Assembly: GCF_016587375.1 (NCBI RefSeq)
Contig: NZ_BNJG01000001.1
Location: 3,540,001 to 3,604,000, forward strand
DNA from: Ktedonobacter robiniae
GTDB lineage: Bacteria; Chloroflexota; Ktedonobacteria; Ktedonobacterales; Ktedonobacteraceae
DNA: 64,000 nt
Direction: 5' to 3'
Both the position numbers and the translations under genes were made by a program. How positions within the stretch are numbered: the stretch's first letter is position 1; the number at the start of each line of letters is the position of its first letter. Below the pieces are notes generated by a model, which saw only the letters and a list, made by a program, of their open reading frames with translations, ran no database searches and was not told the origin of the DNA. Shown here piece after piece: positions 52,220 to 60,847 of this stretch.

Positions 52220-52301
52220 AGTCAAATAACTGTAGGGAGAAGGGAGGTGTCCCATGGCAGTTGCCATGGGACACCTCCCTTCTCCCTACAGTTATTTGAC
52301 T
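52220..52301. terminator. 40-bp perfect hairpin between convergent pheA and esterase genes
   Basis: Arms 52220-52259 and 52262-52301 are perfect complements with only two bases between them, the longest such repeat in the window. It begins 4 bases after the pheA stop and ends 7 bases before the esterase stop. No U-tract is present on either strand. Confidence 0.7.
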
Positions 52302-52307
52302 TAAAGG

Positions 52308-53840
52308 CTAATCCCACTTATCCCATTTGAGCCATCCCAGGGCGTTGTACATCTGAGTGGCCCAGATGTTCCAGGAGTGGTAGCCCTTCTGGAGATCGAA
52401 GTGGTAAGGGATTTTGAGTTGATCCAGTTGTTTCATAAAGCCGAGCGTATCGCTGTAATAAGGCTGGTCTTTGGTGGCCGCGCCCAGGTAGATATGCAGT
52501 TTCTTCGCGCGTGGTGTATACAGGATAGTATATGCCGGGCTATTGTTGAGGCGGTAGGTGGGATCGTTTCCCCAGATAGAGCCTTCGGCATAGTAGTAGC
52601 CACCGAGTGAAATGAATGTGCCGAAGATATCGGGATGATGAATCGCGATATTAGCCGCACCAAAGCCTCCCATTGAGAGGCCCCCAATAGCCCGGTGTGA
52701 AGAATCTGGGATGGTGCGATAGTGCTGATCGACATAGTTGACCAGGTCGGTAGCGATATATTTCTCAATCGGTTGTTTCTGGTCATAGCTATTTCCCCAT
52801 TCACTGGTTCTACCAGGACGGCCATTTCCATCGGGCATAACCAGAATAAGCTCGGGGATTTTGCCAGTAGTGATCAAGGTATCAGTGGACTGGCCTGCCT
52901 TGCCACCAGTGAGCCAGTCGATATCTTTACCAGGTGACCCATGAAGAAGGTAGAGGACCGGGTAATGCCGTGTTTTACCCTGCAAGGTGTTATAGGATGG
53001 AGGCAGGTAGACCTCGAAGGATTTTGTCGCACCAAGCGCCTTGCTTTTCACATAGTCTTGTTTGATCGAACTCACCCCGATTGATTTCTCCGCATTTTTA
53101 TCACCGTTTTTCGAGGCTGTAATATGGGGAGCCGTATGTATGCCAATATCGGGCGAGAAGATGAAGAGATCGCCTGAGCGGAGCGCTAAGAACAGAATCA
53201 GCACAATGGCAATCGCCCCTGCCCAACGGCTGAGCGAGCGCCCCAGGTTTGTGTGCGCAAAAAGGCTGGGTTGTGTAGCGGTTTCATCTATATTGAAGGC
53301 GCTACGCTGGCGGCGGGCTTCCCAGCGTAGCCAGAGAAGCATGAAACCCCGTTGGAATGTATGCAGGGGAGGATCGATTAGGCTCTCGCCTGTAGCGATA
53401 CCAACCGCCGAGCCAATGAAGGCACTGAGCAGGGCCAGGGCAAACATAATGAGGGAGGTATTAAAAAGGGCATTAGCTTGAAGTGGTTCGAGATGCCCAC
53501 CAGGATCATATACTGGTTGTAGCTCTAAATGAATGAATCCTTTCAGGTATCCCAGGTAGAAGACGATAGCGGCTCCCAGAATAGCGGAGGTCTTAAGGCG
53601 ACCAACCAGAGCACTGATCAAGGCCACAAACGCGGTCATAACGAGGGCCGCGATGAGCTGTGAGCGTAGGGGATCGAGACCCATATCGATGATGGAAGAG
53701 GCCATCGTTCCCAAAGTGGCATTGGTAAAGAGGAAGAGGCCACTGAGCAGAGCCGCGATCAGTGAAGCAGTGTAGCGCAACAGTGGTAGTAGCTCTATAC
53801 GTTTAAAAAGCTTGCGCAAGCGTGGTTGCAACTTGTTCAT
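52308..53840 (-). CDS. Membrane-anchored esterase (esterase D / mycolyltransferase-like fold)
   Basis: From the ATG at 53840 the protein has 510 residues. The N-terminal half holds four to five membrane segments. The C-terminal half is an alpha/beta hydrolase of the putative-esterase family: YPVLYLLHGSPGKDIDWL (oxyanion region), LVMPDGNGRPG, nucleophile Ser389 in GGLSMGGFG and catalytic His488 in GYHSWNIW. The same fold occurs in esterase D, feruloyl esterases and mycolyl transferases. The hydrolase domain probably faces outside and acts on cell-surface or exogenous esters; the substrate is unknown. Longer frames to 53957 lack a ribosome binding site. Confidence 0.87.
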   Translation of the reverse strand: MNKLQPRLRKLFKRIELLPLLRYTASLIAALLSGLFLFTNATLGTMASSIIDMGLDPLRSQLIAALVMTAFVALISALVGRLKTSAILGAAIVFYLGYLKGFIHLELQPVYDPGGHLEPLQANALFNTSLIMFALALLSAFIGSAVGIATGESLIDPPLHTFQRGFMLLWLRWEARRQRSAFNIDETATQPSLFAHTNLGRSLSRWAGAIAIVLILFLALRSGDLFIFSPDIGIHTAPHITASKNGDKNAEKSIGVSSIKQDYVKSKALGATKSFEVYLPPSYNTLQGKTRHYPVLYLLHGSPGKDIDWLTGGKAGQSTDTLITTGKIPELILVMPDGNGRPGRTSEWGNSYDQKQPIEKYIATDLVNYVDQHYRTIPDSSHRAIGGLSMGGFGAANIAIHHPDIFGTFISLGGYYYAEGSIWGNDPTYRLNNSPAYTILYTPRAKKLHIYLGAATKDQPYYSDTLGFMKQLDQLKIPYHFDLQKGYHSWNIWATQMYNALGWLKWDKWD

Positions 53841-54170
53841 AGCATGCTTTCTCACCCCTGTGACCTGTGACCCAGTCAAAAGTTCAGGCATTGAGCAATG
53901 GGGTTGGTTGTATAAGTATTTGGCCAGATGGCCGCCTATACAGTATACATACCTCAAGATTGAAGGAAGATTAAAACGGGGCCAATATCCAAAAGTACCT
54001 TAGCCTTGAGGCCCTCTTGTGGTACAAAAGTAGCCTCGAAGTAAATGTCTTTCCCTTTTATCGTAACGCCGTAACGTCACAAATCGCAAAGAATTGCAGA
54101 GAGGTAGAGGGGGTATGGGGTGCAGGCATTTGCCGTGCCCATGCCCCTCTACCTCTACTTGTATTGGTGT
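53841..54170. other. 330-base intergenic region
   Basis: It lies between the TauE-type gene end and the esterase start, both minus strand. It contains the imperfect terminator stem 54100-54156 and should contain the esterase promoter. No gene is seen. Confidence 0.4.
54100..54156 (-). terminator. Probable terminator of the TauE-type gene
   Basis: AGAGGTAGAGGGG (54100-54112) pairs with CCCCTCTACCTCT (54144-54156); an inner ATGGG/CCCAT pairing extends the stem after a small mismatch. It follows the TauE-type stop by about 15 bases on the minus strand. Confidence 0.65.
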
Positions 54171-55016
54171 CTACCAGGAGATGCCGAAGCCATGGAGAAC
54201 CATTTGGAGCGCGATGAGACTGAGCACCGGGATAAAAATCTTGCGCAGGGTGGTATTTTTCATGAGTGGAAGGATGCGGGCGCCCACAAAGGACCCGGCC
54301 AGAATGCCGAGTGCGACGGGGGCTGCGATAAGTGGATGTACATCGCCGCGTGCGAAGTAGATACTCGCGCTAGCGGCGCCAGTGACGCCGATCATAAAGT
54401 TACTGGTCGTGGTCGAAACCTTCATGGGGATGTGCATAATCGTATCCATGGCCAGGACTTTAAAGACGCCACTACCAATGCCGAGCAGGCCCGAGAGGCA
54501 TCCGGCGACACACATCACGAGAAAGCCCCAGCCTGTATTCGTCACTTCGTAGGCGACTTCTCCCAGGCGTTTGTCAGGATAGCTGCTGGCGAGCGAGAGC
54601 GCAGTTGCCAGGCGATCATTCTTCACATTTTTAGGTAGCTCTTCGCCCAGTTTGACAAGGATGGGTAGTAGTGAGATCAGCAGGACAATGCCAAAGATAA
54701 TATAGAGGAGTTGGGGCGCAACGATGCTTGCCAGGAGCGCGCCTACAATCGCGCCTGAGACCGTGGCCGTCTCCAGGAACATACCAACGCGGATATTCGA
54801 GAGGCGGTCGCGTACATAAGCGGCGGCCGATCCGCTGGAGGTGGCAATAATCGCGATCACACTCGCGCCAACCGCATATTGGATTGGTAGACCAAAAGCC
54901 AGGGAGAGCATGGGGACAATCAAGATTCCACCTCCCAGTCCAAGCAGGGAGCCCATGAGTCCAGCTAGAATCGAGCCAGAGAAGATAAGCAGGATGGTTG
55001 TCAGGGTGAGTGTCAT
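54171..55016 (-). CDS. TauE/SafE family sulfite/anion exporter-like permease
   Basis: This 281-residue membrane protein has about eight segments and the TauE/SafE features: SILAGLMGSLLGLGGGILIVPML near the N-terminus and LSGLLGIGSGVFKVLAMDTI in the second half, the paired Gly-rich motifs of the family. Such proteins export sulfite or related organosulfur anions. Its ATG overlaps the last base of the stop of the DUF1634 gene (TAATG), so the two are translationally coupled; this pair is a recurrent arrangement. Confidence 0.9.
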   Translation of the reverse strand: MTLTLTTILLIFSGSILAGLMGSLLGLGGGILIVPMLSLAFGLPIQYAVGASVIAIIATSSGSAAAYVRDRLSNIRVGMFLETATVSGAIVGALLASIVAPQLLYIIFGIVLLISLLPILVKLGEELPKNVKNDRLATALSLASSYPDKRLGEVAYEVTNTGWGFLVMCVAGCLSGLLGIGSGVFKVLAMDTIMHIPMKVSTTTSNFMIGVTGAASASIYFARGDVHPLIAAPVALGILAGSFVGARILPLMKNTTLRKIFIPVLSLIALQMVLHGFGISW

Positions 55017-55480
55017 TATGCGCCCCCCTTCCCCAGGAGCATTCCTAGAATCAGCAGAGCCAGGACGATACAGGTGATAATGACATAGCGATAATCGCGC
55101 TCCAGGTAGAAGGCCAGAATCGAGAAGGCCACACGTAGTATCGGCGTCGCAATGAGAATGACCAGGCCCAGCATGATTACTGCCAGGGGTTGCAGCCTGA
55201 GCAAGCCAGCGAAGAATTGATCCAGGGTATGCGGAAAGTTTGTGAGCGATTGATTTGTCAGCGCTCCCGGCTGTAGAAGCGTGAGCAAGAGACCGATGAT
55301 GATAATGATAGAGCTAACGATCACGCCAATCTGTAGCAGCCAGCTAATCATATCGTTGGTGCGTGTGCTCGCGTTGAAGTGGGCAGATGGAGGTGGAGCT
55401 GACTCCAGGGACGCTGCCACGCTGCCCGCCTCTGGATTTTTTGCCTCTTCAGCAGAGGATTCATGATGATGAGATGACAT
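55016..55480 (-). CDS. DUF1634 membrane protein, partner of the TauE-type permease
   Basis: From the ATG at 55480 the protein has 154 residues. A His/Ser/Glu-rich cytoplasmic start (SSHHHESSAEEAKNPEAG) is followed by three membrane segments of DUF1634 type: ISWLLQIGVIVSSIIIIIGLLL, LAVIMLGLVILIATPILRV and YVIITCIVLALLILGMLLG. DUF1634 proteins are typically encoded next to TauE-type permeases, probably as an accessory subunit. The His cluster might bind metal. Confidence 0.85.
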   Translation of the reverse strand: MSSHHHESSAEEAKNPEAGSVAASLESAPPPSAHFNASTRTNDMISWLLQIGVIVSSIIIIIGLLLTLLQPGALTNQSLTNFPHTLDQFFAGLLRLQPLAVIMLGLVILIATPILRVAFSILAFYLERDYRYVIITCIVLALLILGMLLGKGGA

Positions 55481-55884
55481 AAGAACTTTGTTATACTCCT
55501 CATAGAAGATGTATGCTTGCTTCACATCCATGCAGAGAATGATCAATATCCTTTATGAATAGTGGCGAAGTCACTAACATAAATTGGCTTCCTTGTTCTC
55601 TATTTTAGAGCCGTGGAGTGGCAAAGTCCAATACAAGTTCGCTATACAATTAATAACCAGGAGGAATATATAAGTGTGAAAGCATTCGCTGGCAGCACTG
55701 ATCTTCACCCAACAGCTATACGCCAGGCGTATATAAGATAGAGCGCCCTGTAGTTGTAATGTCGAAGAGATCTGATGGCAGATGGGAAGTATGGCAATAC
55801 AGGCATAAAGTTGATCCACAAAATGTTATTACTAGTAAGTTTTAGAAATGCCAATCACAACTAGAAAGGTTGGCCTGTGTACCT
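55481..55884. other. 404-base divergent intergenic region
   Basis: It separates the divergent DUF1634 and alpha/beta hydrolase genes. An 81-codon minus-strand frame (55574-55819) has no ribosome binding site or family features and is not called. Both promoters should be here; none stands out. Confidence 0.4.
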
Positions 55885-56907
55885 ATGATGAATAAAGCAA
55901 AGCGAAACTGGGGACGTCCCTCCTGGAAACAGATGTTACTTGGTGGTGTCGTGGGTGGTGGCATAGGCGTACTAGGAGCCATTGCTGGTGTTGGTCTCTA
56001 TATTGTCGATACCCTGATTCGGCCAAAGCGGCAAACAAATTTTATTGAGCAGTATACATTTAGCCCCTTTGAGGTCAATTTACCCGCGGAAGAAGTCACA
56101 TTCCCGCCTTTGTATGGCGACTACGAGGTGAGTGGATGGTTTGTGCCTTCACCAGGGGCGACCACGACGATTCTTATCTGTCCTGGCTATCGCGGGAGGC
56201 GCTCGGATCTATTAGGAACCTGCGTCAATCTCTGGCGGGCGGGACATAATATCCTGGCTTTCGAGTATTATGGACACGGGGAGGTGGTGGGGAAGCCGGT
56301 GACGCTGGGCTATCGTGAGATCAACGATTTTCTCGGGGCGGTGGCCTATGCGAAGCAGCGCGTGCCAGAGACACGCCTGGGAGCGGTAGGCTATTCTATG
56401 GGGGCCGCGGTCGCGCTTATGGCCGCTGCGCGTGCGCCTGAGATTGAGGCCGTAGTCGCAGATAGCCCCTTTGCTACGCATCGTAGCCCCATTGACTATG
56501 CCGTACGCCGCACTCTGCATCTCCCCTTCTTCCTCTTCGATTGGATGACGGATATGATTCTCTGGTGGCGTGCGGGATATCACTTCAACCAGGTAGAACC
56601 CTTGCGCGATATCGGGCGTATCGCGCCGCGTCCCGTGCTGATCATTCATGGCCTGAAGGATTCTATTGTCAATCCCAATGATGCCCCTCTCCTCTACAAG
56701 GCCGCGGGCAATCCCAAAGAGCTCTGGCTCCTGCCTGATGCCGACCACTGCGGAGCGTACTTTGAGGACCGGGTGGCGTACGTCAATAAGCTTGTGAACT
56801 TCTTCAATCTCTACTTGAAGGAAATGCCGGCTCCCATTCCCTTGCCAGAGCGCAAAGAGAGCCAGGCAGCAGATTCTGACGGGCACCACTTTTCAGAGGC
56901 AGGCTAA
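55885..56907 (+). CDS. Membrane-anchored alpha/beta hydrolase
   Basis: From the ATG at 55885 the protein has 340 residues. One N-terminal membrane segment (LLGGVVGGGIGVLGAIAGVGLYIV) is followed by a hydrolase domain: ILICPGYRGRRSDLL (oxyanion region), nucleophile in LGAVGYSMGAAVALMAA, acid in IHGLKDSIVN and His in PDADHCG. This looks like the BAAT/serine aminopeptidase-like group (such as YqkD). It probably hydrolyses an ester or amide at the membrane; the substrate is unknown. A TTG at 55870 and a second ATG at 55888 are alternative starts. Confidence 0.86.
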   Translation: MMNKAKRNWGRPSWKQMLLGGVVGGGIGVLGAIAGVGLYIVDTLIRPKRQTNFIEQYTFSPFEVNLPAEEVTFPPLYGDYEVSGWFVPSPGATTTILICPGYRGRRSDLLGTCVNLWRAGHNILAFEYYGHGEVVGKPVTLGYREINDFLGAVAYAKQRVPETRLGAVGYSMGAAVALMAAARAPEIEAVVADSPFATHRSPIDYAVRRTLHLPFFLFDWMTDMILWWRAGYHFNQVEPLRDIGRIAPRPVLIIHGLKDSIVNPNDAPLLYKAAGNPKELWLLPDADHCGAYFEDRVAYVNKLVNFFNLYLKEMPAPIPLPERKESQAADSDGHHFSEAG

Positions 56908-56915
56908 AAACGATC

Positions 56916-56947
56916 AGATGGAGTGTCCAGGGCCGGACACTCCATCT
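56916..56947. terminator. 13-bp hairpin between convergent genes
   Basis: AGATGGAGTGTCC (56916-56928) pairs perfectly with 56935-56947 across a 6-base loop. It lies 9 bases after the hydrolase stop and about 30 bases before the end of the RNase Z-like gene. Confidence 0.7.
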
Positions 56948-56974
56948 CCTTAGAGGCAAACTGTTTGTGCGAAC

Positions 56975-57886
56975 TCAGGCATCGGCATAGTCGAGAGTGA
57001 GCACCATGCCATCTCTGGCGGCGCGGGTGTTGGGAAAGACACTACGCGCCAATTTTTCGGCTCGCGTCGTATCATTCACCTTTGGGCTAAAGTGGGTGAG
57101 CACCAGTTGATGCGCGCCAGCATCCCTGGCGATGCCAGCCGACTCGGAGGCGACCATATGCGCGTTCGAACGAGCTAGTGGCAGATCGTCAAGTGTATCA
57201 TACATACTCTCGCATACCAGCAGGTCGACATCGTGTGCCAGCTCGCTAAGCGCGCTCTGGGGTCGGGTGTCGGTGATATAGGCCAGAGAGATCCCGCGCC
57301 TGGCGGCGCCCAGGACGTCTTGTGGAGTGAAGGTACGCTCATTGTAGCTGACTGTCTCGCCGGTTTGTAGGCGCTTCCAGAACTGGACAGGGATATCGAG
57401 GGCGCGTGCCTGCTCGACCTGGAAGGCTGGTTGACGTTGTAGCTCGACACGATACGCCAGGCAGGGAATGCCATGGGAAGCGGGGGCGCAGGAGGCCTGG
57501 AGATTGCCAGGAAGCTGAAAATGCTCGCCACCCTTGAGTTCATGGATGTGAATGGGGAAAGGGAGTTCAGCGGCGATGCGGCGCAGGCCCTCGACGACAT
57601 ACGAGGTCCCCACCGGGCCATAGATATCAAGCGGCTCCGTACGTCCGGCATGGGCGACCATAAAAAGGACGCCTGGGAGTCCCGCGACATGATCGGCATG
57701 CATATGCGAGAAACAGATTGCCCCAAGCTGGCGAAATCCCCAACCAAGCGTTTTCCAGGGGACCTGTGTTCCCTCCCCACAGTCAAAGAGTGTGAGGTGA
57801 GACCCGCTACGCACAAGCATGCAGGAGAGCCAGCGATTGGGGAGTGGCATCATGCCGCAGGTTCCAAGGAGACAAATATCTAACAT
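56975..57886 (-). CDS. RNase Z-like metallo-beta-lactamase-fold hydrolase
   Basis: From the ATG at 57886 (GAGG 7 bases upstream) the protein has 303 residues. It has the metal motif SHMHADHVAGLPGVLF, the early FDCGEGTQVPW of tRNase Z proteins, a second-half Asp in LAYITDTRPQ, LLVCESMY, and a His in LVLTHFSPKV. These are the features of short-form RNase Z, which trims tRNA 3' trailers. The flexible-arm region seems short, so a related non-tRNA activity (phosphodiesterase or arylsulfatase-like) is possible. Confidence 0.85.
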   Translation of the reverse strand: MLDICLLGTCGMMPLPNRWLSCMLVRSGSHLTLFDCGEGTQVPWKTLGWGFRQLGAICFSHMHADHVAGLPGVLFMVAHAGRTEPLDIYGPVGTSYVVEGLRRIAAELPFPIHIHELKGGEHFQLPGNLQASCAPASHGIPCLAYRVELQRQPAFQVEQARALDIPVQFWKRLQTGETVSYNERTFTPQDVLGAARRGISLAYITDTRPQSALSELAHDVDLLVCESMYDTLDDLPLARSNAHMVASESAGIARDAGAHQLVLTHFSPKVNDTTRAEKLARSVFPNTRAARDGMVLTLDYADA

Positions 57887-57905
57887 AAAAAGACCTCTAG
57901 AATAG

Positions 57906-58091
57906 TCACTTGTCGTTCTGGTACATCCACGCAAGGGCAATAATGACGCAGGAAAAAGCCCCTGTAACGGTCAAGGCTATGCTAATGACAAGAAAAGGAA
58001 AGCCACTAAAGATGGTGAGAAAGCTCGCGAAGCCGACCCAGAAAAGCGCAAATACAATAATGAGATAATGCCATGCCTGCCATTTTCGCAT
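57906..58091 (-). CDS. Small two-segment membrane protein
   Basis: This 61-residue protein has two membrane segments (WHYLIIVFALFWVGFASFL and FLVISIALTVTGAFSCVIIA) with a short charged tail. AAAGG stands 7 bases before the ATG and its stop lies about 20 bases before the RNase Z-like start, so the two are probably one operon. Its function is unknown. Confidence 0.65.
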   Translation of the reverse strand: MRKWQAWHYLIIVFALFWVGFASFLTIFSGFPFLVISIALTVTGAFSCVIIALAWMYQNDK

Positions 58092-58272
58092 TTCCTTGCC
58101 TTTCGTCTCAGCCTGCCATTGTGTCCCTACCAGGTTTGGCTTATAGTATATCAGTTGTGTGTGGCCGGGACTATAGTTTCTGTCACTATGCGGCGGCTTA
58201 CCAGGAAATATGAGTCGCGTTCAGTCGTATCGAAAGATATATTGTTGCAGGACGCGAGAAGAGGAGCAGCGA

Positions 58273-58953
58273 ATGGCGTTACAGGTCATTAATCGTTATC
58301 ATCCCCAGCGTCGCAGGCTGATGCAGCGGGGTGTCGACCAGGGACAGGCGCGTGCGATTGATGAGATAGAACTGTTGGGCGAGGAGCAGCTAAGGCCCCT
58401 GGCTCTTTTGAGCCTGCGTATGTTGTTGGTGAGTGGCCTGGGTTTTCTCGTGTTTAATATCGCAGTTTATGCTCTATTTGCAGCCCAGCATGGGCAAAAT
58501 GGGGCATGGTGGCAGGGTTTGACCTTCTGGAACGTCATATTATGGGTAGTCATCAATATTGTCGGTTATGTAGTGATCCTGCCCATTCATGAAGCTATCC
58601 ATGGGCTGGCGATTCTCTTTTGGGGAGGCCGACCCTATTTTGGTGCGAAACTGCCGCTGGCCCTTTACTGTGGTGCACGCAGTCAACTCTTCTCACGCCA
58701 GCAATATCGCGTGATCGCGCTCGCACCTCTGGTCGTTATTACCCTGCTCGGCGTATTGCTTATCGCCTGGCAGCCGGGATGGGCCAGCTATCTTCAACTG
58801 GCGCTCAGTGGCAACTTCGCGGGCGCCGCCGGGGATGTGCTGGTGGTCGCGCGCATGCAGAAATTGCCAGCGGATGTGTTGCTAGAGGATACAGAGACAG
58901 GCTATCGCGCCTGGCAGATTCTCGAAGAGAACGAGAAAAGCCAGAATAACTAG
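58273..58953 (+). CDS. DUF3267 membrane zincin-like protein
   Basis: From the ATG at 58273 (AGGAG 7 bases upstream) the protein has 226 residues. The motif LPIHEAIHGLAILFWGG carries HExxH inside a membrane-adjacent helix, as in DUF3267 proteins, with four to five membrane segments around it. Near the C-terminus NFAGAAGDVLVVARMQKLP has the Gly-Asp pattern that could give a third metal ligand. It may be an intramembrane metalloprotease; activity is unproven for the family. The mutM gene follows 30 bases downstream. Confidence 0.82.
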   Translation: MALQVINRYHPQRRRLMQRGVDQGQARAIDEIELLGEEQLRPLALLSLRMLLVSGLGFLVFNIAVYALFAAQHGQNGAWWQGLTFWNVILWVVINIVGYVVILPIHEAIHGLAILFWGGRPYFGAKLPLALYCGARSQLFSRQQYRVIALAPLVVITLLGVLLIAWQPGWASYLQLALSGNFAGAAGDVLVVARMQKLPADVLLEDTETGYRAWQILEENEKSQNN

Positions 58954-58983
58954 AAAAACTAAACAACTAGAAAAGAATTACCA

Positions 58984-59910
58984 ATGCCCGAGTTACCAGA
59001 AGTTGAATATACCGCCAGACAGTTGCAAGCCTCTATCGTTGGCGCGACCATCCGTGAGGCGCAGGTCTTCTGGGAGCGTATCATTGCACACCCGCTTCCA
59101 GAAGATTTCTGCGCCCAGGTAAGCGGCCGTACCATTGAGGGGGTCAGGAGGCGTGGCAAGTTCCTGTTACTTGACCTTAGTGGTGAGGGATTGCTTATCA
59201 GTCATCGCCGGATGACTGGGAACTTCCTGCTCCTAGAACCCGGCTGGACGCTGGATACAAGCCTACGTGAGCGCGATGCCCAGGCCTGGAGCACACGCGG
59301 TCCCAATTTCACGCTTAAGGCTGATAGCTCCCAGGTCTATAGCTCGGAGATGAACTATTGCCGGGTGTGCTTTATCCTGGAGGATGGGCGCAACCTGCTC
59401 TTCACGGACCCGCGCAAATTCGGGCGCGTCTCGCTCTGGCAGCGTTCTCAGGAAGAGGAGGCGCTCAGGGGACTGGGACCTGAGCCATTGAGCGAGGCCT
59501 TTAGCATTGAGGGACTGGCCCAGGCGCTTGCTCATCGCCGGAGCCCGATCAAGCAGGTGCTGCTGGATCAGACCGTGATCGCGGGCGTCGGCAATATCTA
59601 TGCCGACGAAGCGCTTTTTCATGCCAGGATTCACCCACGTCGCGCTGCTAACAGTCTGACATCGCAGGAGATTGCCAGCCTGCACGAGGCGGTAGTGTCA
59701 GTCCTGCTCAAGGGTATTGAACATGGTGGAACCTCGTTTAGTTCCTACCGTGATCTCTGGGGCGAGGCAGGCGATAATTATAACCATGTGCATGTCTACA
59801 AACAGGCTGGTAAACCCTGCCCACGTTGTGGTACGCTAATTGAGCGTATCGTTGTCGCTCAGCGCAGCACGCACTTTTGCCCTGTCTGCCAGGTCCTCAC
59901 TCAGGAGTAA
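58984..59910 (+). CDS. mutM: Formamidopyrimidine-DNA glycosylase
   Basis: This 308-residue protein begins MPELPEVEY with the catalytic Pro2 and Glu3 after removal of Met. Other family features are RRGKFLLLDL (catalytic-type Lys), the helix-two-turn-helix GVGNIYADEALFHARIHP, GGTSFSSYRD and a C-terminal zinc finger CPRCGTLIERIVVAQRSTHF plus CPVC. It removes 8-oxoguanine and formamidopyrimidines from DNA. It is somewhat longer than the usual 270-280 residues because of an insert around residues 85-120. It may be co-transcribed with the DUF3267 gene. Confidence 0.94.
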   Translation: MPELPEVEYTARQLQASIVGATIREAQVFWERIIAHPLPEDFCAQVSGRTIEGVRRRGKFLLLDLSGEGLLISHRRMTGNFLLLEPGWTLDTSLRERDAQAWSTRGPNFTLKADSSQVYSSEMNYCRVCFILEDGRNLLFTDPRKFGRVSLWQRSQEEEALRGLGPEPLSEAFSIEGLAQALAHRRSPIKQVLLDQTVIAGVGNIYADEALFHARIHPRRAANSLTSQEIASLHEAVVSVLLKGIEHGGTSFSSYRDLWGEAGDNYNHVHVYKQAGKPCPRCGTLIERIVVAQRSTHFCPVCQVLTQE

Positions 59911-60391
59911 AAAATGCTGGCGCGCAGGTCAGCATCTCCTGCCCAAGGGTAAAGACAACATCTGCTGTCGCGGGTATGCCTACTGGTTGACGCCCTAACA
60001 GGGGTAGATTAAAGCTGACATAGCCGCCAGTATCGCTGGTTGGATGTTGTGTAAGGACAACATCGCCATAGCGAAAATGGACCGTCGCGGTCGCAGCCAT
60101 ACCAGCCACGCCCGCCACATCATGTGTCAGGCGAGCATAGATAGTGATGGTACCGGAAGACGCGGGCGCGTTATTTGAAGCCCAGGCGCCACAGCGATAG
60201 GCGGGACTGGTCGTGGTGAGTGTATCTTGCTGAAAGTCCTGGTTGATGGTCATGGTATGGGTTTGTTCTGCGTCGGCTGACGAAGTCACCGTAGCACTAC
60301 AGGCGACGAGGCAGGGCAGGCCGCAGAACAACAGCGTTAGACTTGCCAGGAACCAGGCCCTGGTCGCCCTGGCTGAGTGAAGAAATAGCAT
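59897..60391 (-). CDS. Secreted or lipid-anchored protein with beta-sandwich domain, unknown function
   Basis: From the ATG at 60391 the protein has 164 residues. The N-terminus is a signal peptide ending in a lipobox-like LPCLVACS. The rest is Thr-rich beta sequence (TITIYARLTHDVAGVAGMAA, TVHFRYGDVVLTQHPTSDTGG), similar in style to Ig-like or CNA-B-type modules. Its last 14 bases overlap the convergent mutM gene. Its function is unknown. Confidence 0.68.
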   Translation of the reverse strand: MLFLHSARATRAWFLASLTLLFCGLPCLVACSATVTSSADAEQTHTMTINQDFQQDTLTTTSPAYRCGAWASNNAPASSGTITIYARLTHDVAGVAGMAATATVHFRYGDVVLTQHPTSDTGGYVSFNLPLLGRQPVGIPATADVVFTLGQEMLTCAPAFFTPE

Positions 60392-60847
60392 AGTAATCTG
60401 TCTCACGCAAAAAAGCTAATCCGGAGCACATGCCGGAAGGCCGGCGGCAGTGGAGGGTGAGGGGAAAGGATTGTTCATCTCCACATCATCCACATATCAT
60501 CCACCACCTGGAGCGTATGAACACAACATAGTATAGCATAGCGCAGACGAGGAAGAAAGTGCTTTTTAGAGCCGGAGGCAGTAGAGAAAGGAGAGCGGCA
60601 CATGTCTTGAAGGCGTGAAGGCCTTGGCGCAGCTAAGCTTCTTAGATGAAGAATTGCTTCTTTTCAACGTTTTTAAATAAGAATGTACTACTGTTGGCTT
60701 GCTGATTGTGATTGGCTGTGTTACACTGTAAATGTTGCACGACAGTCACATCATTACCACTATGGGAAAACATTAGATCCATGTTTTTTAGGCATGGAGC
60801 ACATGTTCTCTCTGGTGTGAGTAAGCCAGGGAACCCAGGTGATTTGA
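60392..60847. other. 456-base divergent intergenic region
   Basis: It separates the divergent lipoprotein-like gene and larB. It holds a good promoter candidate for larB (60699-60727), a small hairpin CCATG...CATGG (about 60779-60797) in the leader and GC-rich repeats near 60430. No gene is seen. Confidence 0.45.
60699..60727 (+). promoter_or_regulatory. Candidate sigma-70 promoter of larB
   Basis: TTGCTG (60699-60704) and TACACT (60722-60727) are separated by exactly 17 bases in an otherwise gene-free stretch. This would give a leader of roughly 115 bases containing a small hairpin. Confidence 0.45.

Noticed and set aside
55574..55819. An 81-codon minus-strand frame between the DUF1634 and hydrolase genes
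   Set aside because: It has no ribosome binding site, low-quality composition and no hydrophobic or motif pattern that suggests a real protein.
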